A program made the position numbers and the translations under genes. From Prochlorococcus sp. AG-347-N23 (lineage in GTDB: Bacteria > Cyanobacteriota > Cyanobacteriia > PCC-6307 > Cyanobiaceae), in NCBI GenBank assembly GCA_003281125.1, contig QCCW01000006.1:1-42111 (forward strand): a stretch of 42,111 nucleotides of DNA, given 5' to 3'. The notes under the pieces were generated by a model. That model did no database searches and was not told the DNA's origin. It saw only the letters and a list, made by a program, of their open reading frames with translations. Below, piece by piece: positions 18,202 to 27,172 of this stretch. Numbering within the stretch: position 1 is the first letter of the stretch; the number at the start of each line of letters is the position of its first letter.

Positions 18202-19485
18202 ATGAAGGTAAATATTGTGAAAGAAAGTTTATTAAAACCAAATAAAAAATTTACTCTCCTTAGTGCGTTTATCACTCTTCTAAATGATCGTTTAAGTGAA
18301 AGTATACTGTTACCCATATTACCCTCTTTTGTTTTACTTTTTGACTCTAAAGCAAGTACATATGGTTTATTATCATGCACTTACCAATTAGCTCAATTTA
18401 CAGCTTCTCCTTTTATAGGACTTATGAGTGATAGATATGGAAGAAGACCTGTCACTCTTTTTTGTATTACTGGTTCAGTAATAGGAATATCAATATTATC
18501 TTTTACAGTTCTTTTTAATTGGTCAAATTCAATAGCCACTATCCCGTTATTTTTATTATTTTTAGCGAGACTTATTGACGGTTTAAGTGGAGGGACTGCA
18601 GCTACTGCAACAACAATTCTTGCAGATATTTCAAGCCCTGAAAAAAGAGCAAAAACATTTGGTCTTATTGGTGTAGCTTTTGGCTTAAGTTTTTTCTTAG
18701 GTAATATTTTTGTTGTAATTTTTGCAAGAAATACAAATAATAATTTTATTATTCCAGTTTTGATAGCCTCAATCATTCCAATAATAAATTTTCTTCTTGT
18801 ATTTTTTTACTTACCAGAAACCAAGCCTAATAGTGAAATAAATAAATCAAAAACTGCTTTAAAAAACCCTTTAAAAGCTCTATTTACAGTTTTCAAAGAA
18901 GAAAAGATTAAAAAATTATCATTAGCTTTCTTTATTTACTTTATTGCTTTTACTGGATTGACAAATATCCTTATATTTTTCCTCCAAGAATCTTTAAACT
19001 GGACGACCAAAGCATCAAGCGGAACTCTTGTTGTAGTAGGAATCATTGCGATTATCGTTCAGGGAGGATTAATTGGGCCTCTGGTAAAGCAATTTGGCGA
19101 AATGCGATTAACACTTATCGGATCAGGCTTTATTCTTGTGGCATGTGCTATTTTAATAACTGCTCCAAAAGAAAATGCGACAATTAATATTTATTCAGCT
19201 GTTTCATTTTTAGCTGTTGGGGCAGGATTAATTACGCCCACGTTAAGAGCACTAATATCAAAGAAATTAGACGTTGATAAACAAGGCTCAATTCTAAGTA
19301 ACCTTCAAGGTCTGCAGAGTCTTGGAGGAGTTTTAGGAATTGCAATGGCAGGGAGGGTTTATGATAGTTTTGGTCCTAAATCACCTTTTATAGCTGGTTC
19401 CATTATCTTACTTTTCATGATATATCTTATTGCAGAGGGTAAAAACAATAATTCTTTTAGCAATCAAAATTCAAAAGTAACTTAA
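18202..19485 (+). CDS. MFS efflux transporter (TetA/multidrug-like)
   Basis: A 427-residue major facilitator protein with about 12 hydrophobic spans. The cytoplasmic loop motif A, GLMSDRYGRRPV, is at 73-84 between spans 2 and 3. The first span carries NDRLSESILLPILP, resembling the drug/proton antiporter (DHA1) pattern. GAGLITPTLRALIS and LGGVLGIAMAGRVYDSFGPKSP in the second half fit motif C/G-like regions. The substrate is unknown. Its TAA overlaps the ppk ATG (TAATG, 19483-19487), so the two are translationally coupled. Confidence 0.88.
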   Translation: MKVNIVKESLLKPNKKFTLLSAFITLLNDRLSESILLPILPSFVLLFDSKASTYGLLSCTYQLAQFTASPFIGLMSDRYGRRPVTLFCITGSVIGISILSFTVLFNWSNSIATIPLFLLFLARLIDGLSGGTAATATTILADISSPEKRAKTFGLIGVAFGLSFFLGNIFVVIFARNTNNNFIIPVLIASIIPIINFLLVFFYLPETKPNSEINKSKTALKNPLKALFTVFKEEKIKKLSLAFFIYFIAFTGLTNILIFFLQESLNWTTKASSGTLVVVGIIAIIVQGGLIGPLVKQFGEMRLTLIGSGFILVACAILITAPKENATINIYSAVSFLAVGAGLITPTLRALISKKLDVDKQGSILSNLQGLQSLGGVLGIAMAGRVYDSFGPKSPFIAGSIILLFMIYLIAEGKNNNSFSNQNSKVT

Positions 19486-21575
19486 TGAAAAGCCAGGTTG
19501 ATGTTTTTATTAATAGAGAATTAAGTTGGATTGAATTCAATAAAAGAGTACTCCTAACTGGTATGGAAAAGGAGTACAAAATCCTAGATAAAGTGAAATT
19601 TTGTTCAATTTTTAGTAATAATCTTGATGAGTTTTTTATGGTAAGAGTAGCTTCCTTAAAGGCTCAAGTTGAAGCAGAAATTACTAAAAAAAGTATTGAC
19701 GGACTTACCCCTAAAGAACAATTAAAAAAAATCAATAATGAAATAAAAAAGTTAACTATTCTTCAAGAAAATTATGTGAATAATGAATTAAAAAATGAAT
19801 TAAAAGAAAAAGGTGTAATTTTAAAAAAATATAAAGACCTTAGTGAAAATCAAAGAAATTGGTGTAATAACTTCTTTACAACATCTATTTTCCCTTTATT
19901 AACTCCATTAGTTGTTGATCCGGCACATCCATTTCCTTTTATAAGTAATTTAAGTCTAAATTTAGCAGCTTTAATAAAGGATAAGGAGGATTCTAAAAAT
20001 CAGTTTGTCAGAGTAAAAATACCAACAAAAAATATACCCCGATTTATACGAATTCCCAATGAAATTAATCAACTTAGTGATGAAAGTTCTCACTATTTCA
20101 TAAGTGTTGAAGATTTAATTGGGAATAATATAAATACTTTATTTAACGGAATGGAATGTATAAATTACTCCTTTTTTAGAGTGACAAGAGATGCGGATTT
20201 AGAATTAAAGGAACTTGAAGCTGATGATCTACTTTTAGCTGTTGAACAAAGTTTGCAAAAAAGAAGATTAGGTGGAGACGTAGTTAGATTAGAAGTGGAG
20301 TCAGATATGCCAGAAAATATTCTAAAGTTACTTATTGAAAGTATCTCAATACAGAAAGAATATATATACTTTTCCAAAAGTTTATTAGGCCTAGACGATT
20401 TAAATCAGCTTACAAAAATTGATAGAGATGATTTAAAAGAAAATCTACTAATTGGAAAAACTCACCCAGAATTAAAACATTTAGATTTGCCTTCAAACAA
20501 AAACTTCAGTTCTATTTTCAAGATACTTAGAAAAAGAAATATCCTGCTTCATCATCCCTACGACTTATTTAAAACTTCAGTTGAAGAGTTCATAAACAGA
20601 GCCGCTGATGATCCACTTGTAATGGCTATAAAAATTACTTTATATCGTGTTTCAAAGGATTCTCCTATTATCGAGGCTTTAATGAGAGCTGCAGAAAATG
20701 GAAAAGAAGTAATGACTCTTGTTGAACTTAAGGCAAGATTTGATGAAGATAATAATATTCAGTGGGCAAAACAACTTGAACAAGCAGGAATTCATGTTGT
20801 ATATGGAATAATAGGATTTAAAACACATACAAAAATAGCTTTAATAGTTCGAAAAGAAAAAAGAAGATTAAGAAATTATTTTCATATTGGAACCGGAAAT
20901 TATAACTCTAATACTTCAAGGTTTTATACTGATTTAGGATTGCTTTCAACAGATCCTGAGATTGCATCAGATTTACTTGAGTTATTTAATTACTTATCAG
21001 GTTTTTCTAAACAAAAAAGGTATCAAAAATTATTAGTTTCTCCCTCATCAATGAGAGAGAAATTTATATTTCTAATAAAGAGAGAAATTAAAAATGCAAA
21101 GGAAGGTAAAAGTGCTGAAATAATTGCAAAAATGAATTCTTTAGTAGACCCAGAAATAATCAAACTTCTTTATTTAGCTTCAGATGCAGGTGTAAAAATT
21201 AGTCTCATCATAAGGGGTATATGTTGCTTATATCCACAAAGAAAAAATTTAAGTGAAAATATAAAAGTCATTAGCATTATTGGACATTTTCTTGAACACT
21301 CAAGAATATTTTGGTTTTGTAATAACGAAAATCATGAAGTGTTTATTGGTAGTGCAGATTGGATGAGAAGAAACCTTGATAGAAGAATAGAAGCTGTTAC
21401 ACCAGTAGAAGATTATGAATTAAAATCTACACTATACAAGCTTTTGCAAATATACATTAAAGATGATTACTTTTCTTGGATAATGAAAGAAGATGGTTCC
21501 TACGCAAAATATGCATTGGATTCGGCACATAATCGTTCACAATTTGACCTAATAGAAAATTTAAAAAAATATTGA
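19485..21575 (+). CDS. ppk: Polyphosphate kinase 1
   Basis: A 696-residue PPK1 that reversibly polymerises the gamma-phosphate of ATP into polyphosphate. The N-terminal domain begins FINRELSWIEFNKRVL and has CSIFSNNLDEFFMVRVA. The active-site histidines are H448 in GFKTHTKIALIVR and H605 in GHFLEHSRIFWF; both sit 13 residues later than the E. coli pair H435 and H592, so spacing is conserved. HIGTGNYNSNTSRFYTDLGL is the usual nucleotide-site block. Start overlaps the MFS stop. It would govern phosphate storage in an oligotroph. Confidence 0.97.
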   Translation: MKSQVDVFINRELSWIEFNKRVLLTGMEKEYKILDKVKFCSIFSNNLDEFFMVRVASLKAQVEAEITKKSIDGLTPKEQLKKINNEIKKLTILQENYVNNELKNELKEKGVILKKYKDLSENQRNWCNNFFTTSIFPLLTPLVVDPAHPFPFISNLSLNLAALIKDKEDSKNQFVRVKIPTKNIPRFIRIPNEINQLSDESSHYFISVEDLIGNNINTLFNGMECINYSFFRVTRDADLELKELEADDLLLAVEQSLQKRRLGGDVVRLEVESDMPENILKLLIESISIQKEYIYFSKSLLGLDDLNQLTKIDRDDLKENLLIGKTHPELKHLDLPSNKNFSSIFKILRKRNILLHHPYDLFKTSVEEFINRAADDPLVMAIKITLYRVSKDSPIIEALMRAAENGKEVMTLVELKARFDEDNNIQWAKQLEQAGIHVVYGIIGFKTHTKIALIVRKEKRRLRNYFHIGTGNYNSNTSRFYTDLGLLSTDPEIASDLLELFNYLSGFSKQKRYQKLLVSPSSMREKFIFLIKREIKNAKEGKSAEIIAKMNSLVDPEIIKLLYLASDAGVKISLIIRGICCLYPQRKNLSENIKVISIIGHFLEHSRIFWFCNNENHEVFIGSADWMRRNLDRRIEAVTPVEDYELKSTLYKLLQIYIKDDYFSWIMKEDGSYAKYALDSAHNRSQFDLIENLKKY

Positions 21576-21765
21576 TTTTTATAACATTTAAAAAAACTTA
21601 ATATTTTAAAAATTTTTTAATTTTTTTAAAAACCTTTCATACCAATAGATTTCAAAAAATTTGTATAAAAAAAGATTTTTTGTCTTTAAAGTTTCAACGT
21701 AAAAGTAGTTTTTATTTCAATTTCAGTGCTAGCTTTTTAAAAAATCCACTATTTAGGAGGCCAGG
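21576..21765 (+). promoter_or_regulatory. 190-base A/T-rich leader of the sigma factor gene
   Basis: One of the longest gaps in the window. It holds a 35-base run of only A and T (21598-21632), which may form a curved or easily melted region. It also holds a weak AAAGA/TCTTT inverted repeat (21671-21675 with 21683-21687). A promoter for the sigma gene and the 3' end of the ppk transcript must lie here. No G+C-rich terminator is visible. Confidence 0.4.
21755..21760 (+). promoter_or_regulatory. Strong Shine-Dalgarno of the sigma factor gene
   Basis: AGGAGG lies 8 bases before ATG at 21769 and 5 bases before GTG at 21766. The spacing favours ATG as the start. Most neighbouring genes have no such clear site. 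Confidence 0.7.
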
Positions 21766-21768
21766 GTG

Positions 21769-22785
21769 ATGGGGATCCCTCTGGAATCTACAAAAAGCTC
21801 TTCAAATAATTTTGATGAGCCAAGATTACCAAACACTGCGGGCAAGTCTCGCAAAACAAAATCTAGTCTAACTTCAAAACAAAGCCAAAAAAAATCTGGA
21901 AGACTCGCTTCAGATTCTATAGGTTATTACTTAAGTAGCATAGGTAGGGTACCTCTTCTAACTCCAGCAGAGGAAATAGAATTAGCTCATCATGTTCAAA
22001 ACATGAAAAAAGTGTTGCAAATTCCTGAAACTGATAGAACTCAAAGAAATCGTCAGCAAATTAGAATTGGCAAAAGGGCTAGAGATAGAATGATGGCAGC
22101 TAATCTAAGACTAGTTGTTTCTGTTGCAAAAAAATACCAAAATCAAGGACTGGAATTATTAGATCTTGTCCAAGAAGGAGCTATTGGTCTAGAAAGAGCC
22201 GTAGATAAATTTGATCCTGCTATGGGTTATAAATTTTCAACGTACGCTTACTGGTGGATTAGGCAAGGAATGACAAGGGCTATTGATAACAGTGCAAGAA
22301 CAATCCGTTTGCCTATTCACATAAGTGAAAAACTATCCAAAATGAGAAGAGTTTCTAGAGAATTATCACATAAATTTGGTAGACAACCTACCAGGTTAGA
22401 AATGGCAACCGAAATGGGAATAGATCAAAAAGATTTAGAGGATTTAATCTCTCAAAGTGCACCTTGTGCTTCTCTAGATGCTCACGCAAGAGGCGAAGAA
22501 GACCGAAGCACTCTAGGTGAACTTATACCTGATCCAAACTGTGAAGAGCCTATGGAGGGGATGGATAGAACTATTCAAAAAGAACATTTAGGAACTTGGC
22601 TTTCTCAATTAAATGAAAGAGAGCAAAAAATCATGAGGCTAAGATTTGGCCTAGATGGTGAAGAACCATTAACACTAGCAGAAATAGGGAGACAAATTAA
22701 TGTTTCACGAGAAAGAGTAAGACAACTAGAAGCTAAAGCAATATTAAAACTTAGAGTAATGACAACTCATCAAAAAGCAGCTTAA
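21769..22785 (+). CDS. RNA polymerase sigma factor, sigma-70 family, group 2 (RpoD-like)
   Basis: A 338-residue primary-like sigma factor. After a Ser/Lys-rich N-terminal tail of about 45 residues come region 1.2 (DSIGYYLSSIGRVPLLTPAE), region 2 with the core-binding and -10 recognition helices (LVVSVAKKYQNQGLELLDLV, YKFSTYAYWWIRQGMTRAID), region 3 and region 4 with the helix-turn-helix LAEIGRQINVSRERVRQLEA. The long region 1.1 of a group 1 factor is absent, so it is a non-essential-type group 2 factor, as several are in each picocyanobacterium. It would redirect core polymerase under stress or circadian cues; the regulon cannot be read from here. Its own leader is unusually long. Confidence 0.93.
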   Translation: MGIPLESTKSSSNNFDEPRLPNTAGKSRKTKSSLTSKQSQKKSGRLASDSIGYYLSSIGRVPLLTPAEEIELAHHVQNMKKVLQIPETDRTQRNRQQIRIGKRARDRMMAANLRLVVSVAKKYQNQGLELLDLVQEGAIGLERAVDKFDPAMGYKFSTYAYWWIRQGMTRAIDNSARTIRLPIHISEKLSKMRRVSRELSHKFGRQPTRLEMATEMGIDQKDLEDLISQSAPCASLDAHARGEEDRSTLGELIPDPNCEEPMEGMDRTIQKEHLGTWLSQLNEREQKIMRLRFGLDGEEPLTLAEIGRQINVSRERVRQLEAKAILKLRVMTTHQKAA

Positions 22786-22790
22786 CCAAA

Positions 22791-23432
22791 TTGATAAAAT
22801 TTACTGTAATTTTATTATATTTATTTTCAATTTTTTTAATATCAATAGTTTTTAAAAAATATAATGAAGATAGCAGAGAAATCGTCAGAAAAATAATACA
22901 TATTGGAATAGGACCTTTAATACCAATTGCTCAATATTTAAAAATTAATCAAAACTCTGCACTAATATTTACAGGAATTGTTTCATTAATGGTTTTTATC
23001 AATTACACCTATAAATTATTTCCAACAATTGAGGATGTTGAGAGAAAGAGTTATGGAACATTATTTTATTGTCTAAGTTTATTTATTTTGATTTATCTTT
23101 TCTGGAATAAAGATCCATATGCATTAATTAGTGGATTTTTCATAATGACTTTTGGTGATGGATTAGCTGGATTAATAGGAAAAAACTTTAACTCAAAGAG
23201 TTGGATTTTTTTTAAACAAAAAAAATCTTTATTTGGTACTATGACAATGTTTTTAACAAGTTTGATAGTAGTTTGCTCAATAGGATACGCACAACAAAAT
23301 AGTTTAAATTTAAATTATTTTACAATAGCTTTTTTTGCGACTTTGCTCGAACAATTTAGTGTTTTAGGAATAGATAATTTTATTGTTCCTATTTCTTCAG
23401 CATTATTTTTTAATTTTTTTATAACTAGCTAA
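22791..23432 (+). CDS. Phytol kinase / dolichol kinase-like CTP-dependent membrane kinase
   Basis: A 213-residue polytopic protein with six or seven hydrophobic spans. Family segments are REIVRKIIHIGIGPLIPIA, ERKSYGTLFYCLSLFILIYL and, most telling, FGDGLAGLIGKNF followed by KKSLFGTMTMFLTSLIVV. These fit the phytol kinase (VTE5), phytyl-phosphate kinase (VTE6) and dolichol kinase group. In a cyanobacterium, salvage of phytol released from chlorophyll for tocopherol or chlorophyll synthesis is the expected role. The start is a TTG at 22791; no ATG lies in the first 40 codons. It follows the sigma gene by 5 bases and overlaps the convergent DAHP synthase by 8 bases. Confidence 0.82.
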   Translation: MIKFTVILLYLFSIFLISIVFKKYNEDSREIVRKIIHIGIGPLIPIAQYLKINQNSALIFTGIVSLMVFINYTYKLFPTIEDVERKSYGTLFYCLSLFILIYLFWNKDPYALISGFFIMTFGDGLAGLIGKNFNSKSWIFFKQKKSLFGTMTMFLTSLIVVCSIGYAQQNSLNLNYFTIAFFATLLEQFSVLGIDNFIVPISSALFFNFFITS

Positions 23433-24492
23433 GTGAATTGTATAAAATAGCCAGTAATTCTTTTGTTGTTTCTATATCTATACACGCATCTGTAATACTT
23501 CTACCAAACTGGAGATCTTCTTTTTTTAAAAGTTTTTGATTTCCCTCCTTCAAATGGCTTTCAAGCATAACTCCTAAAATATTTTTTTGACCATTACTAA
23601 TTTGAGAAGCTATATTTTTTAGCACTTCCGACTGTTTTCGGAAATCTTTATTGGAATTACCATGACTACAATCAATCATCACTTTATGAGGAAGATTAGA
23701 TTCCTTCAGTTCAGAGGAAATTCTTTTAACATGTTCACTTTCAAAATTCGGGCCTTTTGAACCACCTCTTAAAACTATATGTCCATCTGGATTACCTGTT
23801 GTATTAATAATAGAAGCCATTCCATTTTCATTAACACCTAAGAAATGATGCGATTTTGAAGCTGACTGCATTGCATTTATTGCAGTAGTAAAAGAACCAT
23901 CTGTACCATTTTTAAAACCTATAGGCATTGATAATCCTGATGCCATTTCCCGATGAGTCTGACTTTCAGTAGTCCGCGCTCCTATAGCTGTCCAGCTTAT
24001 TAAATCGGCAATATATTGAGGAACAATTGGATCTAGTAATTCTGTGGCAGAAGGAATTCCACGAGTTGCTAAATATGAAAGCAAAGTTCTTGCCCTTCTT
24101 AGACCAGTATTAATATCATAAGAATTATCTAGATGAGGATCATTTATTAATCCCTTCCAACCAATAGTTGTTCTTGGTTTCTCAAAATATACTCTCATGA
24201 TTATTTCTAATTTATCTTTATAAATTTCTCGAAAGTTTTGAATATATTTTGAATATTCTTTTGCCGCCTCTAGATCATGAATTGAACATGGGCCAACAAT
24301 GACTAAAAGCTTCTGATCATTATGATGCAAAATATTTTGTATCGATCTTCTTGTTTTAGATACTGTATTAGCAGAGGCGTGATCTAAAGGTATATCATTA
24401 TGTAATCTGCTGGGAGGTATTAATGGACGTGTTTCAACAACATGTAAATCTGATGTCTTTTCTAAAGCAGAATTATTTGATGATTTCGTCAT
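23425..24492 (-). CDS. 3-deoxy-7-phosphoheptulonate (DAHP) synthase, class I AroF/AroG type
   Basis: A 355-residue enzyme joining phosphoenolpyruvate and erythrose 4-phosphate at the entry of the shikimate pathway. Characteristic blocks are LLVIVGPCSIHD, MRVYFEKPRTTIGWKGLIND, GARTTESQTHREMASGLSMP and GFKNGTDGS. IVLRGGSKGPNFE and MIDCSHGNSNKD carry metal and phosphate ligands. Feedback specificity (Phe, Tyr or Trp) cannot be assigned by eye. It is divergent from acnB across a 97-base gap. Confidence 0.96.
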   Translation of the reverse strand: MTKSSNNSALEKTSDLHVVETRPLIPPSRLHNDIPLDHASANTVSKTRRSIQNILHHNDQKLLVIVGPCSIHDLEAAKEYSKYIQNFREIYKDKLEIIMRVYFEKPRTTIGWKGLINDPHLDNSYDINTGLRRARTLLSYLATRGIPSATELLDPIVPQYIADLISWTAIGARTTESQTHREMASGLSMPIGFKNGTDGSFTTAINAMQSASKSHHFLGVNENGMASIINTTGNPDGHIVLRGGSKGPNFESEHVKRISSELKESNLPHKVMIDCSHGNSNKDFRKQSEVLKNIASQISNGQKNILGVMLESHLKEGNQKLLKKEDLQFGRSITDACIDIETTKELLAILYNSLS

Positions 24493-24589
24493 TGATTAAT
24501 TAAGAAGTTTGAATATTTAAAAAAGCATTTATGAATACTCTCCTTTTCAATATTAAAAATAACAATAGATTATGCATTAAACCTTACTA
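24493..24589. promoter_or_regulatory. Divergent intergenic region (DAHP synthase / acnB)
   Basis: A 97-base A/T-rich region that must contain promoters in both directions. No clear palindrome or Shine-Dalgarno is visible. Confidence 0.4.
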
Positions 24590-27163
24590 ATGAAGAATTT
24601 GGAAACATTGCTAAAAGATTATGCAGATCACGTAGCTGAAAGAGCCGCCAAAGGTATACCTCCTTTACCTTTAAATGCTGAGCAAACAAATTGTATTACA
24701 AAATTATTGGAACAAGATAGTTCTTACGATTCATCTTATTTAATTGATTTACTAATAAATAGAGTACCACCAGGAGTTGATGAGGCTGCTTATGTAAAAG
24801 CAAGCTGGCTCACAGCTATTGTTAATTCCGAAAAATATTGCAAATATATCAATCCCGAAAAAGCAATTGAAATACTAGGAACAATGATAGGCGGATACAA
24901 TGTAAATTCTTTAGTTGAAATACTTAAAGGAGAAAATATTTTACTTGCTAAAAAAGCAGCAGAAGTTTTAAAAAATATTATTCTTGTTTACGACTCAGCT
25001 AATGAAATTTATGAATTATCTCAAAATAATATTTACGCAAAAGAGGTTATAAATAGTTGGGCAAATGCAGAATGGTTCAAAAACAAAAAAGTTCTGGAGA
25101 AAGAGATTACTTGTTTAGTATTTAAAGTTGACGGGGAGACAAATACAGACGACCTATCTCCAGCTGTACATGCAACATCACGCCCGGATATTCCATTGCA
25201 TGCTTTAGCTATGTTGGAATTTAAAATACCTGATGGACTAAAGATTCTTGATAATTTGAAAAAACAAAATTTACCGATAGCTTATGTTGGAGATGTTGTT
25301 GGAACAGGGAGTTCTAGAAAATCTGCTATTAATTCACTCATTTGGCATATAGGAGAAGAGATCGCTTTTATCCCAAACAAAAAAACAGGTGGAATAATAA
25401 TTGGCAGCAAAATAGCCCCAATTTTCTTTAATACTGCACAAGATTCAGGAGCTTTACCTATAGAAGCTGACGTATCTAATATGAAAACAGGAGATGTTAT
25501 TAAAATATATCCTTATAAAGGAATTATTAAAAAAATTGAAAAAGATTCAAATAATGAAGAATTAGTGAGCAAATTCGACTTGTATCCATCAACTCTGATT
25601 GACGAAATTCAAGCCGGTGGAAGAATTAATCTTATGATTGGAAGATCTCTTACAGACAAAATTAGAAACAAATTAAATTATCAACCAAGTGAAATATTTA
25701 CCAGACCACAAAATCCAACCGAAAGTACTGCCGGCTTTACTCAAGCTCAAAAAATAGTAGGGAAAGCATGCGGTTTAGATGGTGTTAGGCCAGGAATGAC
25801 CTGTGAGCCAATTATGACTACAGTTGGCAGTCAAGATACTACTGGACCAATGACTAGAGATGAACTAAAAGAACTAGCTTGTTTAGGATTTACTGCAGAT
25901 TTAGTGATGCAAAGTTTTTGTCATACAGCTGCATATCCTAAACCAGTAGATCTAGTTACCCATAGAGAATTACCTGATTTTATATCTCAAAGAGGTGGAG
26001 TAGCTCTTAAACCTGGAGACGGCATAATTCATAGTTGGCTTAACAGAATGCTTCTCCCCGATACAGTTGGCACAGGTGGAGATAGTCATACAAGATTTCC
26101 TCTTGGCATTTCATTTCCTGGAGGCTCAGGCATTGTTGCCTTTGCCGCTGCAATAGGATCAATGCCATTAAATATGCCGGAATCTGTACTAGTTAAATTT
26201 AAGGGAGAATTATTACCAGGCATTACTCTGAGAGATTTAGTAAATGCAATCCCTCTATTCGCAATTAAAAAAGGACTCTTAACTGTTGAGAAAGAAAATA
26301 AGAAAAATATATTTAACGGGAAAATTATGGAAATTGAGGGATTACCAAACCTAAAACTTGAACAAGCTTTTGAACTTACTGATGCTACTGCAGAACGCTC
26401 ATGCGCTGGTAGCACAATACTTTTATCCCAAGAAACTGTTCAAGAATACTTGAGAAGCAATATTTGCCTACTAGAAAAAATGATCGAAAGCAACTATGAA
26501 GATTCAAAATCAATCTCTAGAAGAATCAATGATATGAAAAATTGGTTAAAAGAACCATCGTTAATTCAACCAGATTTAAACGCTCAGTATGAAGAAATCA
26601 TTGAAATTGATTTAGCAAAAGTAACACAACCTATAGTTGCTTGCCCTAACGATCCAGATAATGTAAAGGAAATCACTGATGTAGCAAATACAAATATTGA
26701 CGAGGTTTTTATAGGTTCTTGTATGACAAACATTGGTCATTACAGGGCCGCTGCGAAAGTTCTTGAAGGTGTACAGAATTTAAAATCTAAATTATGGATT
26801 TGCCCACCAACAAAAATGGATGAAGAAACTCTAAAAGCTGAAGGCTACTATAAAATATTCGAAAATTGTGGTGCAAGGTTAGAGTTACCAGGCTGTTCTT
26901 TATGTATGGGAAATCAAGCCAGAGTAGATGAAGGTTCTGTAGTATTTTCTACAAGTACAAGAAATTTTGACAATAGACTTGGCAAGAATGCACAAGTCTT
27001 TTTAGGCAGCGCTGAATTAGCAGCAGTTTGCGCACTGCTTGGAAAGATACCTGAAGTTGAAGAATATCAGGATATTACTAAAAATAAAATTAATCCGTAT
27101 TCAGATGAACTTTATCGCTATCTTCAATTTGATGAAATACACGATTTCAGCTTGACAAAATAA
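24590..27163 (+). CDS. acnB: Aconitate hydratase B
   Basis: An 857-residue AcnB-type aconitase interconverting citrate and isocitrate. The 4Fe-4S ligands are C711 in GSCMTNIGH and C769 and C772 in PGCSLCMGNQ, essentially at the E. coli AcnB positions. The N-terminal HEAT-like domain and the swapped domain order (TNTDDLSPAVHATSRPDIPL and GDVVGTGSSRKSAINSL before the cluster domain) mark it as AcnB rather than AcnA. It supplies isocitrate for 2-oxoglutarate and hence ammonium assimilation. The ClC gene begins 9 bases after its stop. Confidence 0.97.
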   Translation: MKNLETLLKDYADHVAERAAKGIPPLPLNAEQTNCITKLLEQDSSYDSSYLIDLLINRVPPGVDEAAYVKASWLTAIVNSEKYCKYINPEKAIEILGTMIGGYNVNSLVEILKGENILLAKKAAEVLKNIILVYDSANEIYELSQNNIYAKEVINSWANAEWFKNKKVLEKEITCLVFKVDGETNTDDLSPAVHATSRPDIPLHALAMLEFKIPDGLKILDNLKKQNLPIAYVGDVVGTGSSRKSAINSLIWHIGEEIAFIPNKKTGGIIIGSKIAPIFFNTAQDSGALPIEADVSNMKTGDVIKIYPYKGIIKKIEKDSNNEELVSKFDLYPSTLIDEIQAGGRINLMIGRSLTDKIRNKLNYQPSEIFTRPQNPTESTAGFTQAQKIVGKACGLDGVRPGMTCEPIMTTVGSQDTTGPMTRDELKELACLGFTADLVMQSFCHTAAYPKPVDLVTHRELPDFISQRGGVALKPGDGIIHSWLNRMLLPDTVGTGGDSHTRFPLGISFPGGSGIVAFAAAIGSMPLNMPESVLVKFKGELLPGITLRDLVNAIPLFAIKKGLLTVEKENKKNIFNGKIMEIEGLPNLKLEQAFELTDATAERSCAGSTILLSQETVQEYLRSNICLLEKMIESNYEDSKSISRRINDMKNWLKEPSLIQPDLNAQYEEIIEIDLAKVTQPIVACPNDPDNVKEITDVANTNIDEVFIGSCMTNIGHYRAAAKVLEGVQNLKSKLWICPPTKMDEETLKAEGYYKIFENCGARLELPGCSLCMGNQARVDEGSVVFSTSTRNFDNRLGKNAQVFLGSAELAAVCALLGKIPEVEEYQDITKNKINPYSDELYRYLQFDEIHDFSLTK

Positions 27164-27172
27164 TCATGGACT

